Shown: positions 31,012 to 43,341 of the stretch, one piece after another | How the letters are laid out: each line of letters begins with the position of its first letter | Position numbering within the stretch: the first letter of the stretch is position 1 | DNA from: Clarkia xantiana subsp. parviflora | Lineage: Eukaryota; Streptophyta; Magnoliopsida; Myrtales; Onagraceae | Length of the DNA: 64,000 nucleotides | Direction of reading: 5' to 3' | Assembly (NCBI GenBank): GCA_036873135.1 | Contig: JAPTYO010000014.1 | Coordinates: 21,846,952 to 21,910,951 of the forward strand | The notes under the pieces: model-generated | Database searches by the model: none | Told to the model about the DNA's origin: nothing | What the model saw: the letters and a program-made list of their open reading frames with translations, nothing else | Translations under genes and position numbers: made by a program

Positions 31012-34000
31012 GATTTTTATATATGTACCCTAAATCGATAATGCAAAACGTTGATTTTCTTTTTTTTTTTTTTGAATAATTATTTTAAAGTTATTTTTTT
31101 GGTGAAAATTTTCTAAATGTATATTGCTTATGTGGCGGCCTATGGTCTTCCGAAACCAAACTGTATAGATAATGAATTTAAATGGAAATTATTTTTGAAT
31201 AATTATTTTAAAGTTATTTTTTTGGTGAAAATTTTCTAAATGTATATTGCTTATGTGGCGGCCTATGGTCTTCCGAAACCAAACTGTATAGATAATGAAT
31301 TTAAATGGAAATTTTTTAATTAATTTGTTTCTTTAAATTGCGTAGAGACCAAAATAGGAGATAAAAATACTTCTTAAATTTGAACCAATCAATATTATGT
31401 ATCTAAATTTAGAGAACCCCTATTAAATTCCGATTAAATTAGGCAACACTGACTGGACAAATTGTCCACGTGTCAGCCAGAGGGCTTCCGGTGCCGAATT
31501 AATATAATATAGTAGATTACTATTTAAATGGAAACTTTTAATTAATTTGTTTCTATAAATTGCGTAGAGACCAAAATAAGAAATTAAAATACTTCTTAAT
31601 TTTCAACCAATCAATATTATGTATCTAAATTTAGAGAACCCCTATTAAATTCCGATTAAATTAGGAAACGGTGACTGCGTGGGCTATCCACGTGTCGACC
31701 AGAGGGCTTCCGGTACCGAATTAATATAATATAGTAGATAGTAGATAAGCATTCCTAATTTCCAATTTTGAGGAAATATTTAATCCTAGCCTAACTCTTA
31801 GGATTAAGTTTTCCAAGTTTCATATAATTAAAATAAATAAGTAAAAATACTATTTTAGCCCTAATTTATTTATATAGCCCTAATTTATTTATTTACAGCA
31901 TATCATAATTCTAGTTATTACGCACATAATTTATTTTTTTAAATATTTTACAACATGTATCTTACAATTTGTTTCGTCGTTTACGTACATAATCTGTTTT
32001 TTTACATAATATGTTTGCTTTTTTACATAATCTTTTTTTTTTTTGTTACATAATCTGATTACACAACATGTTTCTTGTGTATTATATATATTATATCATG
32101 TAGGTAAATCTAATTAAAAGTGATCATATTTCAATTTAATTAAGAATAATATAATTTAACATGTTATTTTTTCATTACAATATATTCTATTAGTTGTAGT
32201 GAATTTTACAATATCTCAAAAAAAAAATTTAAAAATTTATTAAAAAAATGATTGTTTTTGTAAAAACATAATCATTTATAAAAAAAATCGTTTAAAATAT
32301 GTGATTTGACTTTTTTTCATGTTTAATACTGTTAATTTAATTAATACAAATATTAAAGGGTACATATGTCAATTAGGACCTATTCCATTCATTTACTTAT
32401 AACATTTTATCAACCAAACATTGGATTTGTAATCAACATTCCTTAATCATCATGTCAACCAAACAACTACATATTAATATTACCTATTCCTTATTCCATA
32501 TTCCGTATTCCAATTATTTGAACCAAACATGCCGTAACAAAAAAAAGTGTTGAATTGCTACTTCGTAACTATTACATGATTAATTTTATATATTATAATA
32601 ATTAATATGTAATATATATATATATATACTAGAAGTTTTGGCACGTACGTTGCACGTGCGCGCGTGTTCTGTACAGTTTGTATTTATTAATAATTAATAA
32701 TGAAAAATATATTAACCATTATAAATATACTAAAAAGTGTATTCTTATGGTTTCTGATATCTCGCCAGAAATAAAAAATAATTTGATAATACATACACAT
32801 AAAAATTAGAATCAAAATTATAACACAATATCATCTAGCATTGTAAGGTTTAGAGCAACTAAATAATCATAGCAAACCTTCTAGTTCCTTGATTGAGTAT
32901 AATCTTATATAGATTTTAGGCCACAAACATCCAGAACCTGCAAATCATATGCAACATAAGCAAGTTTGGCTGAAGTTGTTGTATGCATCATTCTTTCGTG
33001 GATTACACAATCGATACACAAACTTCAGACATCAATATATTGGAGACGTACCAGGTGCATTTTTAGTGCAATGAATAGCGGTACCACCCTATATTGGTGA
33101 TTTCTGAACAAACCTTGTCAGAGCAACAATCATACAATATCTTGAAGTGCATTTACTGTCCATTCACTGATCAATCATATTTTCTTAAACCATGGAGCAC
33201 ATGAATGCATATATAAAAATTTCTGCAACAATCTGAAAGAGAAAAGAAAAAAGTAGTCATTCATAACTTCCTACCATAAGCCATATATATTCATCTCTGC
33301 ATATTTTGTTCAAAACAATCTGCATGTATTTGTTGGTTATCTAGAGCTTAAGCAATCGCTAGCAAGATTTGAGAATATGAGAGTTAATTAACATCAAAAG
33401 AAAGAGGAAGTCAGTATTTTCGTGTCAATGTAAAAATATAAAATAAGAGAAAATAACATGAACATAATTCTACCTTATTTCTTAAGAGAAAGCATGGTCA
33501 TTGAACTAATGTTAAATTTATTGGCAAAAAAAAAACTAAGGTTAAACTTCATCTACTGGTATTGAAAGCAAGTCCATTTTCCTGAAAATATAACAGTTGT
33601 AAAAAAAAAAAATCATAACACTAAATTGGGAAGATAATACAATATATCTATTTCCTTGAATAAAAAAAGTGGATTTGTTTGAAGGTATGTGTTAGTAATG
33701 TAATATAGTTGGAAGTTATGACTTATACCATTTCAATGTATTGGGTAAATGTAGGTTTTAAACAACCAAAACAATCCGAACAAAACTTGTGCTCCAAGAA
33801 GTATAACATCATCATCTTGTTCCTGCAATACAATAACATGACATTATTATAACCGTGAATGATCGACCAAACTGTGAAAGGGGTGTGATTTTTCCATGAT
33901 ATTTGAAGAATGTTTTTAAAATAGAGAAATGAGATTGTTTACCTCATATATTACAAGAAATGAGATTGAAGAATATTACAATATATTTTGTTGGTAGGAG

Positions 34001-37000
34001 GCATAAATTGACAATTGTGAATATGCAGCGCCATAAATTCATATATAATGACAAACAAATGACTACCGAATTATATCTAATGTAGGTGGAAATCTCAGTT
34101 GCAAATAATAATAATAAGAATTAATGCTCAAAATAGATACCTACGGTGGAGAAAACTACAGAGTACCCCATATTGAGCATGTAGATGTTTGTACTGGCAA
34201 TAACGAGAGTTCCACGTTTCAAGTAAAGCGCTGAGAGCCTGAGACGGAGTGGTTAGATGTTCCATTTCAAGAGCGTATACGGATTGCGTAGAGACGATTG
34301 GAAAATAGGAGATGGAATAGTGAAAACTTTTGGATGTTCCATTGAAGATGCAGTGGTAATGTGGTATGACATCGGTTGTCCGTGACTCAGTGAGGACATT
34401 TATTTTGCATAAAGGAACCGTCTAATAAAACCAGGGAAGCTTTGTAAAAAAAAAAAAATGAAGCCAGGGAAGCCAAAAGAAGGAGAGGTGATGGAGAAAC
34501 GGGGAAAAAATTTCCACCGAAGAGGCGTATGAGCCAAATGAAGTAGGGGAGGAAGAAGGGAGAATATTGTTTTTCCATCCAAGAGGCATCAGTAGAAGAG
34601 ACGCGTTTGTATGTAGTCTGTAAAACTGACTGCATGGATGGCTTTTGCGCGCCATTTTGCTTTTAACCAAGAGAGTGAGGACAAATTTGATGTGAGGACA
34701 TTTTCAAATATTCTGATTTTTATATATGTACCCTAAATCGATAATGCAAAACGTTGATTTTCTTTTTTTTTTTTTGAATAATTATTTTAAAGTTATTTTT
34801 TTGGTGAAAATTTTCTAAATGTATATTGCTTATGTGGCGGCCTATGGTCTTCCGAAACCAAACTGTATAGATAATGAATTTAAATGGAAATTATTTTTGA
34901 ATAATTATTTTAAAGTTATTTTTTTGGTGAAAATTTTCTAAATGTATATTGCTTATGTGGCGGCCTATGGTCTTCCGAAACCAAACTGTATAGATAATGA
35001 ATTTAAATGGAAATTTTTAATTAATTTGTTTCTTTAAATTGCGTAGAGACCAAAATAGGAGATAAAAATACTTCTTAAATTTGAACCAATCAATATTATG
35101 TATCTAAATTTAGAGAACCCCTATTAAATTCCGATTAAATTAGGCAACACTGACTGGACAAATTGTCCACGTGTCAGCCAGAGGGCTTCCGGTGCCGAAT
35201 TAATATAATATAGTAGATTACTATTTAAATGGAAACTTTTAATTAATTTGTTTCTATAAATTGCGTAGAGACCAAAATAAGAAATTAAAATACTTCTTAA
35301 TTTTCAACCAATCAATATTATGTATCTAAATTTAGAGAACCCCTATTAAATTCCGATTAAATTAGGAAACGGTGACTGCGTGGGCTATCCACGTGTCGAC
35401 CAGAGGGCTTCCGGTACCGAATTAATATAATATAGTAGATAGTAGATAAGCATTCCTAATTTCCAATTTTGAGGAAATATTTAATCCTAGCCTAACTCTT
35501 AGGATTAAGTTTTCCAAGTTTCATATAATTAAAATAAATAAGTAAAAATACTATTTTAGCCCTAATTTATTTATATAGCCCTAATTTATTTATTTACAGC
35601 ATATCATAATTCTAGTTATTACGCACATAATTTATTTTTTTAAATATTTTACAACATGTATCTTACAATTTGTTTCGTCGTTTACGTACATAATCTGTTT
35701 TTTTACATAATATGTTTGCTTTTTTACATAATCTTTTTTTTTTTTGTTACATAATCTGATTACACAACATGTTTCTTGTGTATTATATATATTATATCAT
35801 GTAGGTAAATCTAATTAAAAGTGATCATATTTCAATTTAATTAAGAATAATATAATTTAACATGTTATTTTTTCATTACAATATATTCTATTAGTTGTAG
35901 TGAATTTTACAATATCTCAAAAAAAAAATTAAAAATTTATTAAAAAAATGATTGTTTTTGTAAAAACATAATCATTTATAAAAAAAATCGTTTAAAATAT
36001 GTGATTTGACTTTTTTTCATGTTTAATACTGTTAATTTAATTAATACAAATATTAAAGGGTACATATGTCAATTAGGACCTATTCCATTCATTTACTTAT
36101 AACATTTTATCAACCAAACATTGGATTTGTAATCAACATTCCTTAATCATCATGTCAACCAAACAACTACATATTAATATTACCTATTCCTTATTCCATA
36201 TTCCGTATTCCAATTATTTGAACCAAACATGCCGTAACAAAAAAAAGTGTTGAATTGCTACTTCGTAACTATTACATGATTAATTTTATATATTATAATA
36301 ATTAATATGTAATATATATATATATACTAGAAGTTTTGGCACGTACGTTGCACGTGCGCGCGTGTTCTGTACAGTTTGTATTTATTAATAATTAATAATG
36401 AAAAATATATTAACCATTATAAATATACTAAAAAGTGTATTCTTATGGTTTCTGATATCTCGCCAGAAATAAAAAATAATTTGATAATACATACACATAA
36501 AAATTAGAATCAAAATTATAACACAATATCATCTAGCATTGTAAGGTTTAGAGCAACTAAATAATCATAGCAAACCTTCTAGTTCCTTGATTGAGTATAA
36601 TCTTATATAGATTTTAGGCCACAAACATCCAGAACCTGCAAATCATATGCAACATAAGCAAGTTTGGCTGAAGTTGTTGTATGCATCATTCTTTCGTGGA
36701 TTACACAGTCGATACACAAACTTCAGACATCAATATATTGGAGACGTACCAGGTGCATTTTTAGTGCAATGAATAGCGGTACCACCCTATATTGGTGATT
36801 TCTGAACAAACCTTGTCAGAGCAACAATCATACAATATCTTGAAGTGCATTTACTGTCCATTCACTGATCAATCATATTTTCTTAAACCATGGAGCACAT
36901 GAATGCATATATAAAAATTTCTGCAACAATCTGAAAGAGAAAAGAAAAAAGTAGTCATTCATAACTTCCTACCATAAGCCATATATATTCATCTCTGCAT

Positions 37001-38426
37001 ATTTTGTTCAAAACAATCTGCATGTATTTGTTGGTTATCTAGAGCTTAAGCAATCGCTAGCAAGATTTGAGAATATGAGAGTTAATTAACATCAAAAGAA
37101 AGAGGAAGTCAGTATTTTCGTGTCAATGTAAAAATATAAAATAAGAGAAAATAACATGAACATAATTCTACCTTATTTCTTAAGAGAAAGCATGGTCATT
37201 GAACTAATGTTAAATTTATTGGCAAAAAAAAAACTAAGGTTAAACTTCATCTACTGGTATTGAAAGCAAGTCCATTTTCCTGAAAATATAACAGTTGTAA
37301 AAAAAAAAATCATAACACTAAATTGGGAAGATAATACAATATATCTATTTCCTTGAATAAAAAAAGTGGATTTGTTTGAAGGTATGTGTTAGTAATGTAA
37401 TATAGTTGGAAGTTATGACTTATACCATTTCAATGTATTGGGTAAATGTAGGTTTTAAACAACCAAAACAATCCGAACAAAACTTGTGCTCCAAGAAGTA
37501 TAACATCATCATCTTGTTCCTGCAATACAATAACATGACATTATTATAACCGTGAATGATCGACCAAACTGTGAAAGGGGTGTGATTTTTCCATGATATT
37601 TGAAGAATGTTTTTAAAATAGAGAAATGAGATTGTTTACCTCATATATTACAAGAAATGAGATTGAAGAATATTACAATATATTTTGTTGGTAGGAGGCA
37701 TAAATTGACAATTGTGAATATGCAGCGCCATAAATTCATATATAATGACAAACAAATGACTACCGAATTATATCTAATGTAGGTGGAAATCTCAGTTGCA
37801 AATAATAATAATAAGAATTAATGCTCAAAATAGATACCTACGGTGGAGAAAACTACAGAGTACCCCATATTGAGCATGTAGATGTTTGTACTGGCAATAA
37901 CGAGAGTTCCACGTTTCAAGTAAAGCGCTGAGAGCCTGAGACGGAGTGGTTAGATGTTCCATTTCAAGAGCGTATACGGATTGCGTAGAGACGATTGGAA
38001 AATAGGAGATGGAATAGTGAAAACTTTTGGATGTTCCATTGAAGATGCAGTGGTAATGTGGTATGACATCGGTTGTCCGTGACTCAGTGAGGACATTTAT
38101 TTTGCATAAAGGAACCGTCTAATAAAACCAGGGAAGCTTTGTAAAAAAAAAAAATGAAGCCAGGGAAGCCAAAAGAAGGAGAGGTGATGGAGAAACGGGG
38201 AAAAAATTTCCACCGAAGAGGCGTATGAGCCAAATGAAGTAGGGGAGGAAGAAGGGAGAATATTGTTTTTCCATCCAAGAGGCATCAGTGGAAGAGACGC
38301 GTTTGTATGTAGTCTGTAAAACTGACTGCATGGATGGCTTTTGCGCGCCATTTTGCTTTTAACCAAGAGAGTGAGGACAAATTTGATGTGAGGACATTTT
38401 CAAATATTCTGATTTTTATATATGTA

Positions 38427-38672
38427 ATAGATATATATATATATTAACTATAATTAATAAATATTTTCACCTATCACATTAAAATTTTAATTAGGACAAT
38501 TTGAATAGTGAATTGTTTAAAAATTTCACATAGTGAATGTGCAGACTCAAATATCTAGCTACAACACAAAGCTAAACCCTAATTTAATTTAAAAGAATTA
38601 TATAATTATTCTTCAAAATGTTCTAACCTACAAATATATGAGGGAAACACAATGTATAAATATAAACGTTAA
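38427..38672. other. AT-rich spacer before element D
   Basis: Non-coding; ends at the left target duplication aacat (38673-38677). Confidence 0.6.
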
Positions 38673-38677
38673 AACAT

Positions 38678-39336
38678 TGTTGGATCACAGTGGAACTCCG
38701 GTACGGACTTGGACGGCAATCCTAGCTCCTTTGCTCCACGCAATCCTACAAGAGGGGAGTAGAGGGCAATGGCCCAGAATCCCTCTCCGATGATTAACGT
38801 AAGTACGGCAGTCAACAGAGCAAGCAAGCAGTATTTGTGTATGTGTAAAACGTAACCCTAATCTGGAATAACTTCCCTCCTTTTATAGAGGAAAGGCTAT
38901 CCCAGTTACCAAATTAGGCGGTTGGATCGTGATCCACTATCCCACGTATCTCGCCATATATCTTGCCCTGTATCTTGTACAGTTATTCGTATCCCACATA
39001 TCTCGCCCATTATATCACTACTGTGATCGTGGCGAGATTTCCGGGATTGTATTCTTACTGGCGAGTCTCGATCATTATCGGAGGCTCCCAGGTTGCATCG
39101 TTGAGGATTCGGAATCGGGGAGTGGCGTCAACTCTCATATCGGGACCGACTTCGTCCAGGTCCGATATCTTCGGGGTTCTCATCTATCGGAGCCATACTT
39201 ACTCGGGGCCCTTCGATGTCGGGGCCTCCTTCTGTCGGAGCCCTTAGCCTTCTAGCAGCCCAGCTCCTAGCCCAACGGGCCTAGTCGCCGTCTGCCAATC
39301 GTTAAGGGGCCTAACGGCCTCTGTCGGGGCCCATCA
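38678..39336 (-). repeat. Element D 3' LTR (659 bp)
   Basis: Plus-strand ends tgttggatca...gcccatca. TATA box on the minus strand at 38879-38888 (CTATAAAAGG). Unlike A, B, C and E it has no palindromic array. Confidence 0.95.
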
Positions 39337-39348
39337 TTTGCCCCTAAG
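39337..39348 (-). promoter_or_regulatory. Polypurine tract of element D
   Basis: CTTAGGGGCAAA on the minus strand, directly before TGATGGG of the 3' LTR. Confidence 0.7.
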
Positions 39349-39776
39349 ACGTGAGGGACTTATAGTGCGTCGCGTCTTCCAACGTCGGACTCTTCCGCAT
39401 CCCCGTCGGAGGCCTTTGTGTGGAATGTCGGAGGCCATTGTCCTACTTTTGTCGGAGGCCTTTGCCTTGGATCTTTTCAAGATCCTTTGGGATCCTGCTT
39501 GGATTCTAAGGGATTTCTTGATCAGACCAGCATTAAATGCTGATAGGAGGTGAAGGAACGTTTCGGGCTCTGCACGCCTGCCTGCTGAAAAAGCACTTTT
39601 CAACCGTTCCAATACGTCATTATTCTTGTCTTATCTGTCCCATGCGTTCTGACGGTTCAGATTAAAACTGTTCCTATTCTTCGAATTGGCACGTTTCCCC
39701 TTGGACGATTATGATTGAATCGTTTTGAATTCTGTGGCTCAGATTGCCCACCTCTTCAGTTCCCCTTTCCTTCTCT
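39349..39776. other. Element D 3' UTR / upstream region of the antisense gene
   Basis: No gene is seen. It contains repeated short cggaggccttt(g) blocks (about 39409-39475) and leads into the TATA box of the antisense gene. Confidence 0.5.
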
Positions 39777-39971
39777 TATAAAACCCTAGATCCAGACATT
39801 GTTTCACTTTTCCCTTACTTCTTCTTCTCTGCGATCCCAAGAACCCTAATTCTTCTCACTCCAAGGTTTCATCGGCGTTTTTAGCATCCAGATTTTCCGA
39901 TCACGATCACTTCAAGGTTTCACCAGCGTTTCCAGCTTCCAGATTTTCCGATCACGACCACTTCAACCACC
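39777..39971 (+). promoter_or_regulatory. Putative independent promoter and 5' UTR of the antisense gene in element D
   Basis: A clear plant TATA box tataaaacc at 39777-39785 follows a pyrimidine-rich stretch and precedes ATG 39972 by about 190 bases. The intervening sequence is C/T-rich with a repeated block (caaggtttcaycrgcgttt twice), typical of a 5' UTR. It lies outside the LTR, so the antisense gene could be transcribed without the LTR promoter. Confidence 0.5.
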
Positions 39972-42711
39972 ATGTCTGGTAAGGTTATTCACCTTATTAC
40001 TCTTTTCCCTTTCATCTTTGGTTTTCTTAGGTTTCAATCTTCCCCTCCTTCCTTCCCTCGACGATTTTCAGCCGAGGGATCTGCTACTGTTGGCCAACCT
40101 TTCGTCTTCAAGTATCTCAAGAACATGCTCGCGCCCATTAGCTACGATAGGGCTTGTGTAGAGTGTGGTATCTTTGAATCCTCCTTCGGAGCCCGCTATC
40201 CCTATGAGCAATTCAATTCTCGCGAAGCCCGGATTACGCTCCCCAAAGGAGATGAGGTGTTCATCTCCCCAGGGCAGATTCGTGCAGGAATTCGACTTCC
40301 TTTCTGTCCGAGTTGGGTAGAGCTATGCAACCACTATAAGACGTACCCTACGACCTTCTCTCCACACGCAATCCGTACATGGATTGCTTTCCAAGTGTGG
40401 TGTGATATCAATGGGGAGGACTGGAGCTATACCCTGGAGCTCTGGCGGGTTCTCTACAAGATGACCTGCAACAAGGACGGAATCTGCTCCTTTACCCCCC
40501 GCCAACCCGAGGGGACCGATGAGCAGTATAAGGAGATGGGCTGGGACAGGAAGGTGTCCTGGAAGATTTGCAAGGAACGGGCCATCATTTCCGATAAGGG
40601 GAACGATAATGCTAACTGGAAGGAGCAATACTTCTTCATCCAGCCTGGTCCCATCGAGTGGCCGAGGACCATCGTGGAAGCTGATCCCCCGTGCCTTTTC
40701 GTTCCTGGTCGGAGCAGACCAAGAGGGCCTTGATGCTTATCCAGGCTCGTCGCTGGGAGAAGGGTTACCGGCCCTTCGAGGCCACTTCTGTCATTGACCG
40801 ACAGCGGGTCAAAATTGGGATTATGCTGATCGATCCCAAGGCCGGGGGAAAAGTTCGTGATGGTGTTTCCAATGTAATTCTCTGGGTAATCTTCTAATTT
40901 ATTTCTTGTTTCCACTGCTTACAGCCCCTCGATCATCGCTGACCGCCCGTCTGTTTCAGGAGGATACCGATGCCTCCCATTCGCTGAAGCGCAAGAAGAA
41001 GCCCTCCCATCGAAAGACTTCTGCCCTGTCGGGGCCGTCTCGGAAGAAGGCGAAGACCTCCGAGGCCCCAGGGTCTGCCCCCACCTCCGAGGGGCGGACT
41101 AATGTGGATGTGGTCAAGACTGCCTTCAACGTCCGCTCCGAAAAGGAAGGTAAGGAAGTTTTTCGTGCTATTAAAAGATATAGGGAGTTGGTACCTCAAG
41201 ACCTTCAAGCCTCCGATATGGAAGGACGGATTAGGGATGTCAGGAATATCCTTCGAGGGGAAACTCCACATGTTCTCGAGGCGGGATATTACGACTTTTT
41301 CGGCAAAGAAAGATATATGGAGCGTTGTTTAATTTGGCACACCGATATCAAATTAATTCCTCGACTTATTCGCCCCGCTGCAGGTCCTGCGGACGTCGCC
41401 CCTGCTGCACCTGCCTCGGACTCCGCGCCTGCAGCGGAGCCGGTGGTGGAAGATGCCCCGACGGAAACCCGGGGCGAATTCGGTCGGGTGACCAGCTTGG
41501 AGGACTCCCCTTCCGATGATCGAGCTGAGGAGGAAGGCCTAATCCTCCGAGGAAAATCGAGGTCGACTCCTGCGAAGTCCCCTGGTGGGAAGACGTCTCC
41601 ACTTCCCACCACGCCGCCATCGTCATCCGCTCCACCATCCTCGCCAGTTAGGGGTGCGACCCCCGAAGCCCGAGTAAGTGAAGAAGATGGAGGGGCTCGC
41701 CTGGTAGTACCTCCATTCCCCTTGGATGGAGACTACTACCAGGCCTTCTCTTCGGACCAGGGCTCCGAGCCTTGGAGACCGGTGGAGTCCCTTCAGGGGA
41801 TTCCTCTACATCGGGGGTGCCAGGAGAAGAACCTGGCCTTGCACTTGGTGTCGGGCTCGGTCCCGCCCTCACTGAGGCGTCCCCTCTCTCTGGAAGGGGA
41901 GGACATCGAGGCGGACATCCGGCAAATGGCTGTCCGTCGAATAGAGGTAGGTATACTTTTCTTTTATTCATCTGGGGGTATTCCGACTTTCGAATACTAA
42001 GCTATATTTTGCCCTCAGGAAATGGCGGACCAGGATCGTTGCTTCGGCTACATCCTGTCTTTGCGGGAGGCTTTGGAGCGAGAACGGGCCAACTCCAACC
42101 TCGAGAGCTTGACCAAGCTCCAGGAGGACTTAGCTGCCTCCGAGGCGTCAAGGCTCCGAGCGGAGGAGGGTAAGAAGCGAGCCGAAGAGGTTAGGCAACA
42201 GGCTGAGGAGGACAGGCAGCGGGCCGAGGAGGTCAGGGTCAAGCTTGCTCAAGAGGCCCAATCCCAGCAAAGGCAAATTCTAAGCCTTGAGAGCTCGCTT
42301 AGGCGAGAGCAGCAAGCGGCCTTGGCGGATCGGAGCCAGGCTGCCTTCGATAAGGCAGCGTTGCAAGAAACTGCTGAGCGGCTAAAGCTTGCGAAGCAGA
42401 GGGCCATCGCGGAACTAGAGGAGGAAAAGGCGGATCATTCCGCCCAAATAACAAACGCGAAGGTCCAGGGCCGTGAAGAGTATCGGAGCTCGGAGGACTT
42501 CAAGGCAGATGCGGCGAGACATTGTCAAGAAGATTTGCAGAATGCTATCCTTGATATTGTCGAAGAGCTTAATGAGACCTATGGGGACTCTATCGACTTG
42601 AGGAAGTCCAAGACTCTCGGCCCAGCCGCAGAAACGTACCTAAACCTCCCATCGGAGAGCTCTTCTGAAGACGCCGACGAGCCTCCTACCGATCCCTCCA
42701 AAGCCCTCTGA
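39972..42711 (+). CDS. Antisense accessory gene of element D (Transposase_28-like, coiled coil)
   Basis: First block 39972-40733 (253 aa) has the same domain as the A gene: IRAGIRLPFCPSW, then RTWIAFQVWCDINGEDWSY and W.EQYFFIQPG. The frame slips at the C run 40686-40690 and continues in another frame (SWSEQTKRAL...). A GT-AG intron at about 40863-40924 leads in frame to a block with two basic clusters (KRKKKPSHRK, RKKAK) that could be nuclear localisation signals, then acidic and Pro-rich sequence. A second intron 41947-42018 joins in frame to 42019-42711, a long Glu/Arg/Gln coiled coil with an acidic tail ending DPSKAL. Function unknown. The slip suggests this copy is inactive or contains an unrecognised intron. 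Confidence 0.6.
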
Positions 42712-42856
42712 AGATTCAGCGCCCGAAGACCGAGTTTAATTTGTTAAATCTTAAGTCTTTGTACTCCTTCCTCATTTTCTCCCTTGTATCGAACCTCTTA
42801 GGCCTTCGAGCCTTTTTATCAACGTCTTTTTTAGTTGTGTTCTTCATAGCGCTTTG

Positions 42857-43210
42857 ATCGGACCCTAAGGGCCTTAAGGCTTTCCGTCGTCCAATGACGC
42901 CCCCCTTTTTTTTTATCGAACCTTAAAAACTTAAGGATTTTCGGACGTCCAATGACGCTTTTTAATCGAACCTTAAAACTTAAGGGTTTTCGGACGTCCA
43001 ATGACGCTTTTTAATCGAACCTTAAAAACTTAAGGATTTTCGGACGTCCAATGACGCTTTTTAATCGAACCTTAAAAACTTAAGGATTTTCGGACGTCCA
43101 ATGACGCTTTTTAATCGAACCTTAAAACTTAAGGATTTTCGGACGTCCAATGACGCTTTTTAATCGAACCTTAAAACTTAAGGATTTTCGGACGTCCAAT
43201 GACGCTTTTT
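42857..43210. repeat. 49-50-bp tandem repeat in element D (seven copies)
   Basis: Units end in ggacgtccaatgacgc, spaced 49, 50, 50, 49 and 49 bp, and include atcgaacctta and the inverted pair cttaa..ttaag. The first copy is diverged. It lies between the 3' ends of the antisense gene and gag-pol, the same place as the 130-bp array of A. Confidence 0.9.
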
Positions 43211-43341
43211 AAATGTATCAAGAACAACTCAGGAATACTTTGATCAGAAGTAACCTCTTTATTGATTGATGTCTTTAACATTGCATGCACCACTCAGGGC
43301 GACTTAATTACATCTTCGCGCCTCTACGGACGACTTATTTG

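Larger units (their letters stand above)
27329..38426. repeat. Tandem triplication of a 3.7-kb unit
   Basis: Three head-to-tail copies: 27329-31031, 31032-34734 (offset exactly 3703) and 34735-38426. Differences seen are single bases (for example 33009 a against g in the other two copies; 38290 g in copy 3) and homopolymer lengths. Both inner junctions read tatatatgta-ccct-aaatcgataatg, while ccct is absent at the outer left boundary and the outer right end. No copy contains a convincing gene; the 60-89 codon frames near each right end (30684-30967, 34387-34670, 38084-38366) repeat with the unit and look like chance frames in poly-purine sequence. Confidence 0.93.

Noticed and set aside
31028..31036. 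Telomere repeat ccctaaa at the triplication junctions
   Set aside because: Only a single heptamer, partly from the unit itself; not evidence of an interstitial telomere.
38929..39255. 108- and 94-codon frames in the D LTR, repeated at 49219-49545
   Set aside because: Both LTRs give the same frames; no start context or similarity.
42857..43210. CRISPR-like regular repeats
   Set aside because: Direct head-to-tail repeats without spacers, inside a plant retrotransposon.
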